From the NCBI GenBank assembly GCA_028287415.1, contig JAQBPS010000006.1:1-6849 (forward strand): DNA of 6,849 bases. Reading direction: 5' to 3'. Positions 1 to 5,270 of the stretch are shown here, piece after piece. The position numbers were made by a program, and so were the translations under genes. Every line of letters begins with the position of its first letter. Position 1 is the stretch's first letter. Below the pieces are notes generated by a model, which was given only the letters and a program-made list of their open reading frames with translations, was not told the origin of the DNA and did no database searches. Source of the stretch: Bacillota bacterium (GTDB lineage Bacteria > Bacillota > Sulfobacillia > Symbiobacteriales > Symbiobacteriaceae).

Positions 1-677
1 TGGTCGCGGCAGCCAAGGGCTACCCGCTGATCATCACCATGCCAGACAATGCTACCCAGGAGCGGATCAAAGTAATGCAGGCGTACGGCGCAAAGGTACA
101 CCTGACCCCGGCGGCCAAGCGCATGACTGGAGCGATCGAGCTGGCTGAGAAGCTGGCAGCGGAGATCCCGAACAGTTTTGTGCCGCAGCAGTTCGAGAAC
201 CCCGCCAACGCAGATGCGCACCGGGGAACGACAGCTGTTGAGATCCTGGAGGCCTTCGGCACAGACCTCGACGCCTTTGTCCTTACAGCGGGCACCGGCG
301 GCACGGTTACCGGCACGGGTGAGGAGCTGAAGAAGCGGATCCCCGGCCTCAAGATCTACGTGGTGGAGGCGAAGGGCTCGCCGGTGCTGGCGGGCGGGCA
401 GCCAGGCCCCCACAAGATCGTGGGCACCGGCCCGGGATTCATCCCGAAGATCCTCAACACAAAGATCTGGGATGAACTGCTGCATATTGAGGATCACGAG
501 GCATATGCAATGGCTCGCCGGGTGGCAAAGGAAGAGGGAATCCTCCTGGGCCCGTCCGGCGCTGCAAGCGTGTTCTTCGCCCTGAAGATTGCCAAGCAGT
601 TGGGCCCGGGCAAGCGGGTCCTTGCTGTCGCACCGGACAACGGGGAACGGTACCTCTCCGGCGATCTGTACGTATAG
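1..677 (+). CDS. cysK: Cysteine synthase (O-acetylserine sulfhydrylase), 5'-truncated by the window
   Basis: PLP enzyme that makes L-cysteine from O-acetylserine and sulfide in the cytoplasm. The reading frame is open from base 3 (VAAAKGYPLIIT before the first ATG at 39), so that ATG is internal and the true start lies left of the window. About 225 residues are visible against 300-310 for the family. The missing N-terminus would hold the PLP-binding lysine and the TSGNTG substrate loop. Visible family marks are MPDNATQERI, the glycine-rich PLP-phosphate loop TAGTGGTVTGTG (from base 285), GGQPGPHKIVGTGPGFIP (about bases 390-450), EGILLGPSGAAS (about bases 531-569) and the terminal NGERYLSGDLY. 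These favour CysK over CysM or cystathionine beta-synthase. The serine of GPS (555-557) aligns with the PLP N1-contacting serine of GISSGAA, but the following residues differ. A Nudix gene starts 13 bases after the stop, so a shared transcript is likely. The family is near certain; the substrate is inferred from the family. Confidence 0.93.
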   Translation, partial: VAAAKGYPLIITMPDNATQERIKVMQAYGAKVHLTPAAKRMTGAIELAEKLAAEIPNSFVPQQFENPANADAHRGTTAVEILEAFGTDLDAFVLTAGTGGTVTGTGEELKKRIPGLKIYVVEAKGSPVLAGGQPGPHKIVGTGPGFIPKILNTKIWDELLHIEDHEAYAMARRVAKEEGILLGPSGAASVFFALKIAKQLGPGKRVLAVAPDNGERYLSGDLYV

Positions 678-690
678 GGGCGTGTCGGAT

Positions 691-1203
691 ATGGGTGAGT
701 CGTTCCAGGGGCTGCGGGCTGTTGCTCGTGTCCTCATCATGAACAGCGCCGGCGAGCTGCTGCTCTGCCGCAGTCGCGGCGGCAACGCCTGGGTGCCGCC
801 CGGCGGGACCCTGGAAGCGGGCGAAACGCTCGCGGTGGCAGCGGCCCGGGAAGCGGTGGAGGAGGCGGGCGTGGCGGCTGCGGTCGGCCCGCTCGTCTAC
901 CTGCAGGAGTTTCGGGCCGCAGGAAAATCGGAGCATGTGATTGAGGCGGGATTTCTGGCTGATGCCGAACAGGAGCAGCCGGACCCCGCGCGGGGGGCGG
1001 TGCCGGCGGGTCCGGCCGGGCGCCCCTGGTCGGCCTGGTTCATCCAGGACGTGGACGGCCCCCGGCGGGAGGTCCGCTGGTTCACCCGGGAGCAGGTGGC
1101 GGCCCTTAGCGAACCGGTATATCCGGCATTTCTGCGGGACGGCTTCTGGGACGCTCTGTCCAGGCCTGGCAACCCCTACCTGGGCCTGGTGCAGGGCAAG
1201 TAA
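691..1203 (+). CDS. Nudix hydrolase
   Basis: Predicted cytoplasmic pyrophosphohydrolase of the Nudix superfamily, 170 residues. The Nudix box GX5EX7REUXEEXGU is complete at residues 39-61: G39, E45, R53-E54, E57-E58 and G60, with alanine at the first U position. WVPPGGTLEAGE is typical of the nucleotide- or dinucleotide-polyphosphate-cleaving members, but the substrate cannot be read from the sequence. Residues around 95-115 form a Pro/Gly/Ala-rich stretch (PDPARGAVPAGPAGRP) that looks like a flexible loop before the last strands. The ATG at 691 is chosen because AGGGG at 676-680, overlapping the cysK stop, sits 10 bases upstream. The in-frame GTG at 682 lies only one base after that site, and the longer open frame back to 589 merely overlaps cysK. 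There is no promoter in the 13-base gap, so it probably depends on cysK transcription. The stop is TAA. Confidence 0.9.
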   Translation: MGESFQGLRAVARVLIMNSAGELLLCRSRGGNAWVPPGGTLEAGETLAVAAAREAVEEAGVAAAVGPLVYLQEFRAAGKSEHVIEAGFLADAEQEQPDPARGAVPAGPAGRPWSAWFIQDVDGPRREVRWFTREQVAALSEPVYPAFLRDGFWDALSRPGNPYLGLVQGK

Positions 1204-1220
1204 GCGACGCGGGCAGATAA

Positions 1221-1243
1221 CCCCCGTGACGTCGTCACAGGGG
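1221..1243. other. Intergenic hairpin between convergent genes, possible weak terminator
   Basis: CCCCCGTGAC (1221-1230) and GTCACAGGGG (1234-1243) pair over 10 positions with one C/A mismatch and a 3-base loop. The hairpin lies between the Nudix stop and the convergent small membrane gene. Neither side has a true T-run (the minus-strand side reads TTATCT), so it would be a poor intrinsic terminator. It could be a transcript-end structure for either gene. Confidence 0.35.
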
Positions 1244-1258
1244 CTCACGCGACATTGC

Positions 1259-1282
1259 TTTACTTTCGCTCCGGAAAGTAAA
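1259..1282. repeat. 9-bp perfect inverted repeat over the end of the small membrane gene
   Basis: TTTACTTTC (1259-1267), spacer GCTCCG, and GAAAGTAAA (1274-1282) form a perfect AT-rich dyad in GC-rich surroundings. It covers the last seven codons and stop of the minus-strand microprotein. It could be an RNA hairpin or a protein-binding operator. No T-run follows on either strand, which argues against a classical terminator. Confidence 0.6.
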
Positions 1283-1445
1283 CTACCCGTCCCCGACGGA
1301 TCAACCGAGAAGTGCCCCTGCCCCCTGACCGCTGTGGATACCGCAGCAAGCGCTCCAGGTGGTCGATGCGGACGAGACAGGCAACGCTCACGCCCACGGC
1401 GGCCACCGCCGCCATGATGGCGATTACCAGCAAACGGACCTCCAT
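1260..1445 (-). CDS. Small single-pass membrane protein of unknown function (61 aa)
   Basis: I do not recognise a family. Residues about 4-25 (LLVIAIMAAVAAVGVSVACLV) form one strongly hydrophobic helix. It is followed by RIDHLERLLR, which looks like an amphipathic helix, and then an Arg/Gly-rich basic tail ending RRGRVVYFPERK. A short N-terminal anchor with a cytoplasmic basic tail would be the likely topology. The ATG at 1445 is chosen because AGAGGGG lies about 8 bases upstream. The GTG at 1454 would add three residues but directly abuts that site. The gene is divergent from dedA, with 129 bases between the starts, and convergent with the Nudix gene. The hydrophobic N-terminus, matching SD and TAA stop support a real gene, but a chance frame in GC-rich DNA is possible. 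A plus-strand frame at 1312-1602 overlaps it and lacks comparable features. Confidence 0.6.
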   Translation of the reverse strand: MEVRLLVIAIMAAVAAVGVSVACLVRIDHLERLLRYPQRSGGRGTSRLIRRGRVVYFPERK

Positions 1446-1464
1446 GCCGGCCACCCCTCTGCCG

Positions 1465-1492
1465 AATTTACTGTTTCCATTTCTTTACAGAA
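1465..1492 (-). promoter_or_regulatory. Possible promoter of the small membrane gene
   Basis: Read on the minus strand, TTCTGT (1487-1492) and TAAATT (1465-1470) are separated by 16 bases and lie 19 bases upstream of the proposed ATG. The -10 box matches the sigma-A consensus at 4 of 6 positions and the -35 box is poor. The stretch is AT-richer than its surroundings. Confidence 0.25.
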
Positions 1493-1528
1493 GCCGAGAA
1501 TTCCTGCAGCGAATCAGCGATAAGCCCG

Positions 1529-1537
1529 TGATACAAT
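1529..1537 (+). promoter_or_regulatory. Extended -10 promoter upstream of dedA
   Basis: TGATACAAT matches the extended -10 form TGNTATAAT with one mismatch. It lies 37 bases before the dedA GTG start. I see no convincing -35 box at the normal distance, which extended -10 promoters do not strictly need. It sits in the divergent spacer between dedA and the minus-strand microprotein gene. Confidence 0.45.
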
Positions 1538-1574
1538 ATACCAAGTTTGATGGCGGTAAAGGGGAAGGGCGCAC

Positions 1575-2183
1575 GTGCTTGAGACCCTATTCAATTCAGT
1601 GATTCACTTTTTGGGGCAGTTCGGATACTGGGGTGTCGCACTCGGAATGGCGCTGGAGAGTGCCTGCATTCCGCTCCCCAGCGAGATCGTGCTCCCCTTT
1701 GGCGGCTATCTGGCAGCCATGGGCAAGATTACATTAACCCAGGCGATGCTGGCCGGTCAGCTCGGCGGACTCGCGGGCTCGATCGTCGCTTATTATGTCG
1801 GACGTTATGGTGGACGGGCGCTCCTGGAGCGGTACGGCAAGTACGTGCTGATCTCCACGCACGAACTTGACGTGGCTGATGAATGGTTCGCCCGCCGTGG
1901 CGAACTCACGGTTTTCCTCGGTCGTCTGCTGCCGGGCGTCCGCACCTTTATCTCCCTGCCTGCGGGCATCGCGGAAATGAACTTCGGCCGCTTCCTCTTT
2001 TACTCGTTCCTGGGCATGCTCCCATGGTCGATTGCTTTCACCTATGCGGGCTTCCGGCTCGGCGGTGCCTACGAGCAGGTGCGTACTGTCCTGCACAAGT
2101 TCGACTACCCCATCATCGCCGTACTCGTGCTCCTGGTGGCCTGGTTCATCTGGTACAAGCTGCGGCGCCGCACAGCGCACTAG
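1575..2183 (+). CDS. DedA-family integral membrane protein
   Basis: Polytopic membrane protein of the DedA (SNARE-associated/VTT) family, 202 residues, a usual length. Members such as UptA flip undecaprenyl phosphate and others flip phospholipids; which lipid this one handles is unknown. The re-entrant motif ESACIPLPSEIVLPFGGYLA begins at E28, with PLPSE at 33-37. FLGRLLPGVRTFISLPAG (114-131) carries R117 and R123, with the same six-residue spacing as the essential arginine pair of E. coli YqjA. Hydrophobic segments lie near 10-30, 38-50, 57-75, 140-160 and 178-195, and the C-terminus is basic (KLRRR). The start is GTG, preceded by AAGGG five bases upstream within a purine-rich AAAGGGGAAGGG stretch. 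Its own candidate promoter and a terminator after the stop suggest a single-gene unit. Confidence 0.92.
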   Translation: MLETLFNSVIHFLGQFGYWGVALGMALESACIPLPSEIVLPFGGYLAAMGKITLTQAMLAGQLGGLAGSIVAYYVGRYGGRALLERYGKYVLISTHELDVADEWFARRGELTVFLGRLLPGVRTFISLPAGIAEMNFGRFLFYSFLGMLPWSIAFTYAGFRLGGAYEQVRTVLHKFDYPIIAVLVLLVAWFIWYKLRRRTAH

Positions 2184-2208
2184 CCGGGAAAGCCGGGGCG
2201 CAGCCGGG
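2182..2208. repeat. Three short AGCCGGG direct repeats after the dedA stop
   Basis: AGCCGGG occurs at 2182-2188, 2191-2197 and 2202-2208, starting inside the dedA stop codon. A related AGCCGGA forms the left arm of the terminator further on. It may be chance in GC-rich DNA, or alternative pairing partners for the terminator arm. Confidence 0.35.
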
Positions 2209-2236
2209 TTTGTTGCCTTGGTCATATTGCTTGGAT

Positions 2237-2261
2237 AAGCCGGACTTAGGTCCGGCTTTTT
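2237..2261 (+). terminator. Rho-independent terminator of dedA
   Basis: AAGCCGGA (2237-2244) pairs perfectly with TCCGGCTT (2251-2258) around the six-base loop CTTAGG. A run of five T (2257-2261) overlaps the end of the stem. It is 53 bases after the dedA stop and correctly oriented. Confidence 0.85.
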
Positions 2262-2267
2262 CACTGG

Positions 2268-2293
2268 TTGCAGCCGCACATTTCGATTAGAAT
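2268..2293 (+). promoter_or_regulatory. Possible promoter of the sulfurtransferase gene
   Basis: TAGAAT (2288-2293) is a 5 of 6 match to the -10 consensus and lies 33 bases before the TTG start. TTGCAG (2268-2273) resembles a -35 box, but the 14-base spacer is short. The -10 call is better than the -35 call. Confidence 0.3.
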
Positions 2294-2310
2294 GGAAGCA
2301 ACAACAGGCC

Positions 2311-2318
2311 AGAGGAGG
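2311..2318 (+). promoter_or_regulatory. Ribosome binding site that fixes a TTG start
   Basis: AGAGGAGG is a near-perfect Shine-Dalgarno site ending 8 bases before TTG at 2327. The next in-frame ATG is deep inside the first rhodanese domain, so this site decides the start. Confidence 0.8.
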
Positions 2319-2326
2319 GGGCGCCC

Positions 2327-3154
2327 TTGATCCTGCCAAAGCCGCTTGTGACTGTAGCCTGGCTTGCTGAGCATCTGCATGATGCCGACCTGGTGATCGT
2401 CGACTGCCGTTTTGACTTGGGCCAGCCTGATGCGGGGCGACATGCCTACGCCGAGGGCCACCTGCCCGGTGCGGTCTACTTCGACCTGGACGAGGATCTG
2501 TCCGCCCCGACCGCTGCCCACGGCGGGCGCCACCCGCTGCCTGAGCCCCAGGTGCTGGCGCAGAAGCTGGGCGTTGCGGGCGTCACACCCGGCGCACAGG
2601 TCGTCGTTTATGACAACGGCGGCCAGTACGCCGCCCGTTGCTGGTGGCTGCTGCGGTGGCTGGGTCACGACGACGTGGCGGTCCTTGACGGTGGCTTCCA
2701 GGTCTGGCAGGCCGCCGGCCATCCCGTGACGGATGCCCCTTCTCAGCCCGAGGCCCGCACGTTCGTGCCACATCCCCGCAGCGACATGACCGCCCTGATG
2801 ACCGAGGTGCGCACCCGCCCGGACGATGTGGTGGTGGTGGATGCCCGGGCGGCTGAGCGCTTTGCCGGTCAGGCCTCATCGCTGGATCCGAAGGGCGGGC
2901 ATATCCCCGGCGCCGTCAACCGGCCCTGGCAGGAGTCGCTCAACCCGGACGGCACGTGGCGCACCCCCGTGGAATTGGCGGCCCGGTTCAAGGACCTGCC
3001 CGAGCCGGGCCAGCAGATCCACAGTTGCGGCTCCGGCGTCACCGCCTGTGCCAACCTGCTCGCCATGGAGATTGCCGGGCTGAACGGCGCCCGCCTCTAC
3101 CCCGGCAGCTGGAGCGATTGGTGCTCATACGATGACAACCCGGTTGCGAAATGA
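2327..3154 (+). CDS. sseA: Two-domain sulfurtransferase (rhodanese / 3-mercaptopyruvate sulfurtransferase family)
   Basis: Cytoplasmic enzyme that moves sulfane sulfur from a donor (thiosulfate or 3-mercaptopyruvate) to a thiol or cyanide acceptor. It has 275 residues and the usual tandem rhodanese fold. Domain 1 spans about 7-135 and carries the CH2A-like region YAEGHLPGAVYFDLDEDL. Its active-loop position is Asp96 (YDNGGQYAA) instead of cysteine, the normal inactive form. Domain 2 spans about 155-270 with GGHIPGAVNRPW and the catalytic loop CGSGVTA at 234-240 (Cys234). CGSGVTA is typical of mercaptopyruvate sulfurtransferases, whereas thiosulfate sulfurtransferases usually have CRKGVTA, so SseA-type is favoured. 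A second cysteine, C266 in WSDWC, lies in the conserved C-terminal YPGSWS.W region. The start is TTG with a strong SD. The gene has its own terminator; doxX follows 111 bases after the stop. Confidence 0.92.
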   Translation: MILPKPLVTVAWLAEHLHDADLVIVDCRFDLGQPDAGRHAYAEGHLPGAVYFDLDEDLSAPTAAHGGRHPLPEPQVLAQKLGVAGVTPGAQVVVYDNGGQYAARCWWLLRWLGHDDVAVLDGGFQVWQAAGHPVTDAPSQPEARTFVPHPRSDMTALMTEVRTRPDDVVVVDARAAERFAGQASSLDPKGGHIPGAVNRPWQESLNPDGTWRTPVELAARFKDLPEPGQQIHSCGSGVTACANLLAMEIAGLNGARLYPGSWSDWCSYDDNPVAK

Positions 3155-3160
3155 GTCCAG

Positions 3161-3191
3161 CCACCAGGCGCCTTGCCTGGTGGTTTTTTTT
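3161..3191 (+). terminator. Rho-independent terminator of the sulfurtransferase gene
   Basis: CCACCAGGC (3161-3169) pairs perfectly over 9 bp with GCCTGGTGG (3175-3183) around the loop GCCTT, followed at once by eight T (3184-3191). It begins 7 bases after the TGA stop. This strong terminator separates the gene from doxX. Confidence 0.93.
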
Positions 3192-3250
3192 GCGCCTGCC
3201 GCTCATGGGCCAAGCTAAAGTCGGGTAAATGAATACCAGGCATTGTAGGC

Positions 3251-3256
3251 AAGGAG
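3251..3256 (+). promoter_or_regulatory. Ribosome binding site that fixes the doxX start
   Basis: AAGGAG ends 9 bases before ATG at 3266. An in-frame TTG at 3257 directly abuts it with no spacing, so the ATG is the start. Confidence 0.8.
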
Positions 3257-3265
3257 TTGTGGATC

Positions 3266-3658
3266 ATGACTGTCGGTCTCGGTCTCGGTTTGCTGCTGAT
3301 CCGCCTGGTCTTCGGGCTCACGTTCGCCGCCCACGGAGCCCAGAAGCTCTTCGGCTGGTTCGGCGGCCATGGGCTGGCGGGCACCGCCGGCTTCATGGAA
3401 TCCCTGGGCCTCAAGCCCGGCCGGGTCCAGGCCCTGCTGGCCGGTCTGGGTGAAGTCGTGGCCGGCCTGCTGTTCGCCATCGGCCTGTGGATCCCGCTAG
3501 CCTCTCTGCTGATGGTCGTAATTATGCTGGTCGCCATCGTCAAGGTGCACGGACCGAAGGGCTACCTCTCCCCGGGCGGCTACGAGTACAACCTGGCGAT
3601 CATCACTGTGGCGGTTGCGCTGGCCCTTACAGGACCGGGACGATATGTATTGTTCTAG
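3266..3658 (+). CDS. DoxX-family membrane protein
   Basis: Small integral membrane protein of the DoxX family, 130 residues from the ATG at 3266. About four hydrophobic segments are visible: near 5-22, 56-74, 77-93 and 108-122. Family signs are the RLVFG.TFAAHGAQKLFGWFGG stretch (13-34), LGEVVAGLLFAIGL (61-74), HGPKGY (95-100), GGYEYNLAI (104-112) and the ending ALTGPGRY (120-127). DoxX proteins include a subunit of archaeal thiosulfate:quinone oxidoreductase and the mycobacterial DoxX that acts with SseA and SodA in radical detoxification; many others are uncharacterised. Here it lies directly downstream of an SseA-type sulfurtransferase in the same orientation, though a strong terminator separates them. 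I see no convincing promoter in 3192-3250: TAAAGT at 3216 is a weak -10 candidate. The gene ends 8 bases before a strong hairpin. Confidence 0.88.
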   Translation: MTVGLGLGLLLIRLVFGLTFAAHGAQKLFGWFGGHGLAGTAGFMESLGLKPGRVQALLAGLGEVVAGLLFAIGLWIPLASLLMVVIMLVAIVKVHGPKGYLSPGGYEYNLAIITVAVALALTGPGRYVLF

Positions 3659-3666
3659 ACATGAAA

Positions 3667-3703
3667 GAGCCGCCAGGGCGTATGACCCTGGCGGCTCCTT
3701 TTT
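3667..3703. terminator. Strong hairpin terminator between convergent doxX and aldehyde dehydrogenase genes
   Basis: GAGCCGCCAGGG (3667-3678) pairs perfectly over 12 bp with its complement at 3686-3697 around a seven-base loop. CTTTTT follows on the plus strand, making this a clear terminator for doxX. ATGAAA (3661-3666) can also pair with TTTCAT (3701-3706), extending the dyad. On the minus strand the tail is only TTTCAT, so termination of the dehydrogenase, whose stop is 18 bases away, is likely but weaker. Confidence 0.9.
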
Positions 3704-3714
3704 CATGAATCACC

Positions 3715-5169
3715 CTAGAACGCGTACTCACGTTGCTTCGTCTGGACCGAGATCCATTTAGTTGTCGTGAACTCATCCAGCGCCCACTGGCCGCCGTAGC
3801 GGCCCAGCCCGGAGGCCTTCTCACCGCCGAAGGCGATGATGGGCTCGTCGTTCACGCTCTGGTCGTTCACGTGGATCATGCCTGTCTCAATCTGCATGGC
3901 CACTTCCACGCCATGCTCAAGGCTGCCCGCATGCACGGCGCCGCTCAGCCCGTAGGGCGAATCGTTGGCGACCCGGATCGCTTCCTCCTCGCTGTCCACG
4001 GGGATCACGCCGCAAGCCGGCCCGAAGATCTCCTCCTGGGCGATCGGCATGTCGTTGCGCACATCGTAGAGGATATGCGGACCCATCACATTGCCCTCAA
4101 CCTTGCCCTCGTACAGCACCTTCGCTCCCTGGGCGACGCTCTTGTCCCACAGATCGCGGATGCGCTCGACCTGCTTGTTGTTGATCAGCGGGCCGATGAT
4201 CGTATCCTTCTCCCGCGGATCGCCGGTCCTGATGTGCGACGCCTTCTCCTTGAAGCGCCGGAGGAACTCGTCATAGACCTTACGGTGGACGATGATCCGG
4301 TTGACCGCCATGCAGATCTGTCCCTGGTGCATAAACTTGCCGAAGGCTGCGGACTCCGCCGCACCCTCAATGTTGGCGTCCTCCAGGACGATCATGGCGT
4401 TGTTGCCGCCCAGCTCCAGTGCCACCCGCTTGAGGTTGCGGCCGCACACCTCGCCGATGTGCCGCCCCACCTCGGTGGAACCGGTGAACGAGATTACCGA
4501 CGGGATCGGGTGCTCTGTGAACGCATCGCCAATCTCGCTGCTCTTGGCGACGGTCACGCTGATCAGGCCCTTTGGAAACCCGGCCTCCTCGAACACGCTG
4601 CCGATGATCAGCCCGCCGGAGACCGGGGTTTCCGTGGCCGGCTTGACGACGACGCCGTTGCCGCAGGCGATTGCGGGGGCAATCGCACGCATGGCCAGGT
4701 AGAACGGGAAGTTGAACGGCCCGATCACCCCGACGACACCTACCGGCAGCTTGTAGATCCGGTTTTCCTTGCCGGGGATCAGCGACGGCAGGATCATGCC
4801 GTGCATGCGAACGGAGAAGCTGGAGGCCTCCTTGACAATGGCGAGCACGAAATTGATCTCGGTCTCAGCCTTGACACGGCTGCTGCCCGATTCCAGCTGG
4901 AGGATGTCGATGATCTCCTCCCGGCGGCGGCTGATCACCTCCGCGAGCTTCATCATCATCGCCGAACGCTCGTAGGCGTTGACCTCTTTCCATTCCCCCT
5001 GCGCCGCCAGCGCTGCCTTGTACGCCATGTCGATATCATCAGGGGTAGCACCCCGGATCTTCAAGAGCGGCTCCTGAGTGAACGGGTTGAGATCTGTCAC
5101 GTAATTGTCGCTCTGTCCTTCTCGCCATTGGCCGGCGATGAACTGCTTTGTCCACTGGTCGGTGTTCAC
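3715..5169 (-). CDS. NAD(P)-dependent aldehyde dehydrogenase, benzaldehyde/vanillin dehydrogenase-like
   Basis: Cytoplasmic oxidoreductase that oxidises an aldehyde to its carboxylic acid. Numbered from the proposed GTG start it has 484 residues. All catalytic parts are visible: GPFNFPFYL with N153, KPATETP with K176, the nucleotide-binding FTGSTEVG (about 228-235), LELGG with general base E252, the nucleophile C286 in HQGQICMAVNR, and EEIFGP at 379-384. E252 and C286 are 34 residues apart, as usual. The HQGQICMA.NR and NDEPIIAFGGEKASGLGRYGG stretches resemble benzaldehyde/vanillin dehydrogenases and Bacillus YfmT, but the substrate is not settled. Start choice: GTG at 5169 has a GGGGGG SD seven bases upstream and gives VNTDQWTKQFIAGQWREG, a natural N-terminus. 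In-frame ATGs at 5184 and 5205 lack an SD and would add 5 or 12 non-family residues. It follows the peptidase gene in the same direction with no terminator between. Confidence 0.93.
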   Translation of the reverse strand: MNTDQWTKQFIAGQWREGQSDNYVTDLNPFTQEPLLKIRGATPDDIDMAYKAALAAQGEWKEVNAYERSAMMMKLAEVISRRREEIIDILQLESGSSRVKAETEINFVLAIVKEASSFSVRMHGMILPSLIPGKENRIYKLPVGVVGVIGPFNFPFYLAMRAIAPAIACGNGVVVKPATETPVSGGLIIGSVFEEAGFPKGLISVTVAKSSEIGDAFTEHPIPSVISFTGSTEVGRHIGEVCGRNLKRVALELGGNNAMIVLEDANIEGAAESAAFGKFMHQGQICMAVNRIIVHRKVYDEFLRRFKEKASHIRTGDPREKDTIIGPLINNKQVERIRDLWDKSVAQGAKVLYEGKVEGNVMGPHILYDVRNDMPIAQEEIFGPACGVIPVDSEEEAIRVANDSPYGLSGAVHAGSLEHGVEVAMQIETGMIHVNDQSVNDEPIIAFGGEKASGLGRYGGQWALDEFTTTKWISVQTKQREYAF

Positions 5170-5227
5170 GCTGTCGCCCCCCATTGTTGGTTGTTTCCGA
5201 GGCATGCCGAGCTAAATTGCCACGGAC

Positions 5228-5255
5228 GACAGCAGCTTATGCACCTGACAGCAGC
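5228..5255. repeat. 9-bp direct repeat upstream of the aldehyde dehydrogenase
   Basis: GACAGCAGC occurs at 5228-5236 and 5247-5255, a 19-base period, in the gap between the peptidase stop and the dehydrogenase start. It could be a tandem regulator half-site or chance. I see no good promoter boxes beside it. Confidence 0.35.
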
Positions 5256-5270
5256 GGCGAGGGCGATGAT

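Noticed and set aside
454..1248. Minus-strand open frame (264 codons) across cysK and the Nudix gene
   Set aside because: It spans two genes with intact family motifs on the other strand, and its Arg/Pro/Gly-rich translation resembles no protein.
1312..1602. Plus-strand open frame (96 codons) between the Nudix and dedA genes
   Set aside because: It overlaps the microprotein on the other strand, runs into dedA, has no SD and no credible fold or membrane segment.
3190..3221. Promoter for doxX made of TTGCGC and TAAAGT
   Set aside because: The 20-base spacing is too long and the boxes are weak; the -35 part also overlaps the upstream terminator T-run.
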